Shown: positions 63,687-64,000 of the stretch, piece after piece
How the letters are laid out: the number at the start of each line of letters is the position of its first letter
Position numbering within the stretch: the stretch's first letter is position 1
From: Leptospira wolbachii serovar Codice str. CDC
GTDB taxonomy: Bacteria; Spirochaetota; Leptospiria; Leptospirales; Leptospiraceae
DNA: 64,000 bases
NCBI RefSeq assembly: GCF_000332515.2
Contig: NZ_AOGZ02000008.1
Location: forward strand, 62,001-126,000
Reading direction: 5' to 3'
Made by a program: the position numbers and the translations under genes
Notes under the pieces: generated by a model
The model's database searches: none
The model's input: only the letters and a program-made list of their open reading frames with translations
Told to the model about the DNA's origin: nothing

Positions 63687-64000
63687 ATGGGATTGAAACG
63701 ACCTCTTAAAATCAGTGTTAAAAATGCCGAATATCAGGTTTTGCTCGCTTTGCGAACGAACCGATCCAAACGAAGCCAAGAAAAGGAAGTTTTTGTAGAA
63801 GGAACGGAAGGCATCAAACAACTGATAGAGGCTCGTTGGGAAGTCACTCGCATCCTGTATCGGGATGGTGTGACATTATCCCAATGGGGCAAATCGGTCT
63901 TAAAAAATTTCACCAAAGCAAAACAATTTGAAGTCGCACCCAATTTGTATGCGGAACTTTCTGAAAAGGAAAATCCTTCTGAGTTAATTGTTACAGCAAA
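63687..64000 (+). CDS. SpoU/TrmH-family RNA methyltransferase, N-terminal part
   Basis: The gene starts with ATG at 63687 and runs off the window, so 104 codons are visible. The stretch EKEVFVEGTEGIKQLIEARWEVTRILY is the SpoU substrate-binding domain found before the SPOUT methyltransferase knot. It probably methylates a 23S rRNA or tRNA ribose. The catalytic domain is outside the window, so the target (RlmB- or TrmH-like) cannot be settled. It follows fadH by eight bases. Confidence 0.82.
   Translation, partial: MGLKRPLKISVKNAEYQVLLALRTNRSKRSQEKEVFVEGTEGIKQLIEARWEVTRILYRDGVTLSQWGKSVLKNFTKAKQFEVAPNLYAELSEKENPSELIVTA

Overview
This window is a gene-dense stretch of bacterial chromosome. It has an estimated G+C near 40%, intergenic gaps of only a few bases, and frequent TTG and GTG starts. 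It most resembles a spirochaete of the genus Leptospira. The reasons are the many short-signal lipoproteins with loose spirochaetal lipoboxes, a DUF1566-type lipoprotein, an OmpL47-type envelope protein, a lipid A branch using LpxI next to LpxB, many PAS-histidine kinases, and a gap-pgk-tpiA-secG cluster. Species assignment is not possible by eye. I saw no tRNA, rRNA, CRISPR array, insertion sequence, integrase or phage gene, so this looks like core chromosome with lineage-specific envelope and signalling genes.

Layout. 1-12.4 kb (+): a housekeeping series rplI, dnaB, aspS, phoH-like, 7TM-HD phosphodiesterase, ybeY, recO, a small membrane protein, argS, cinA and a propeller-like protein, with almost no gaps. 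12.4-18.5 kb (-): glycolysis genes gap, pgk, tpiA, then secG, an exported protein, a PAS-histidine kinase and a receiver protein that ends in a GHKL ATPase domain. 18.5-18.8 kb: the only gap over 300 bases; its + strand carries a good promoter and a possible terminator, suggesting a small RNA. 18.8-24.2 kb (-): five coupled genes for a chemoreceptor, a signal peptidase-like protein lacking both catalytic residues, and DUF2157, DUF4401 and GDYXXLXY membrane proteins. 24.3-32.0 kb (+): uvrC, then a large lipoprotein with lamin-tail-like segments, a barrel-like exported protein and a phospholipase D-fold protein.

32.0-36.0 kb (-): MFS exporter, OmpL47-type and LysM/FecR envelope proteins, and a Nudix hydrolase. 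36.2-42.1 kb (+): GST, PcrA/UvrD-type helicase, TPR lipoprotein, AsmA-like protein and small lipoprotein. 42.0-49.5 kb (-): lpxB, lpxI, FmdB-type zinc ribbon, SH3 protein, TolC-like protein, sucD, sucC. 49.7-57.6 kb (-): a PAS kinase, three lipoproteins (seven-repeat propeller, metzincin-motif protein, DUF1566 protein) and a membrane SpoIIE-type phosphatase with TPRs. 57.7-64.0 kb: SDR, a four-PAS kinase with an enlarged dimerisation domain, a convergent receiver, a dienoyl-CoA reductase (FadH type) and the start of a SpoU/TrmH methyltransferase.

The strongest leads are the five-gene operon with the signal peptidase pseudoenzyme, the lamin-tail/barrel/PLD cluster, the lipoprotein with a full metzincin motif, the candidate small RNA upstream of gap, the degenerate HIGH motif in ArgRS and the inserted segment in the kinase DHp domain.
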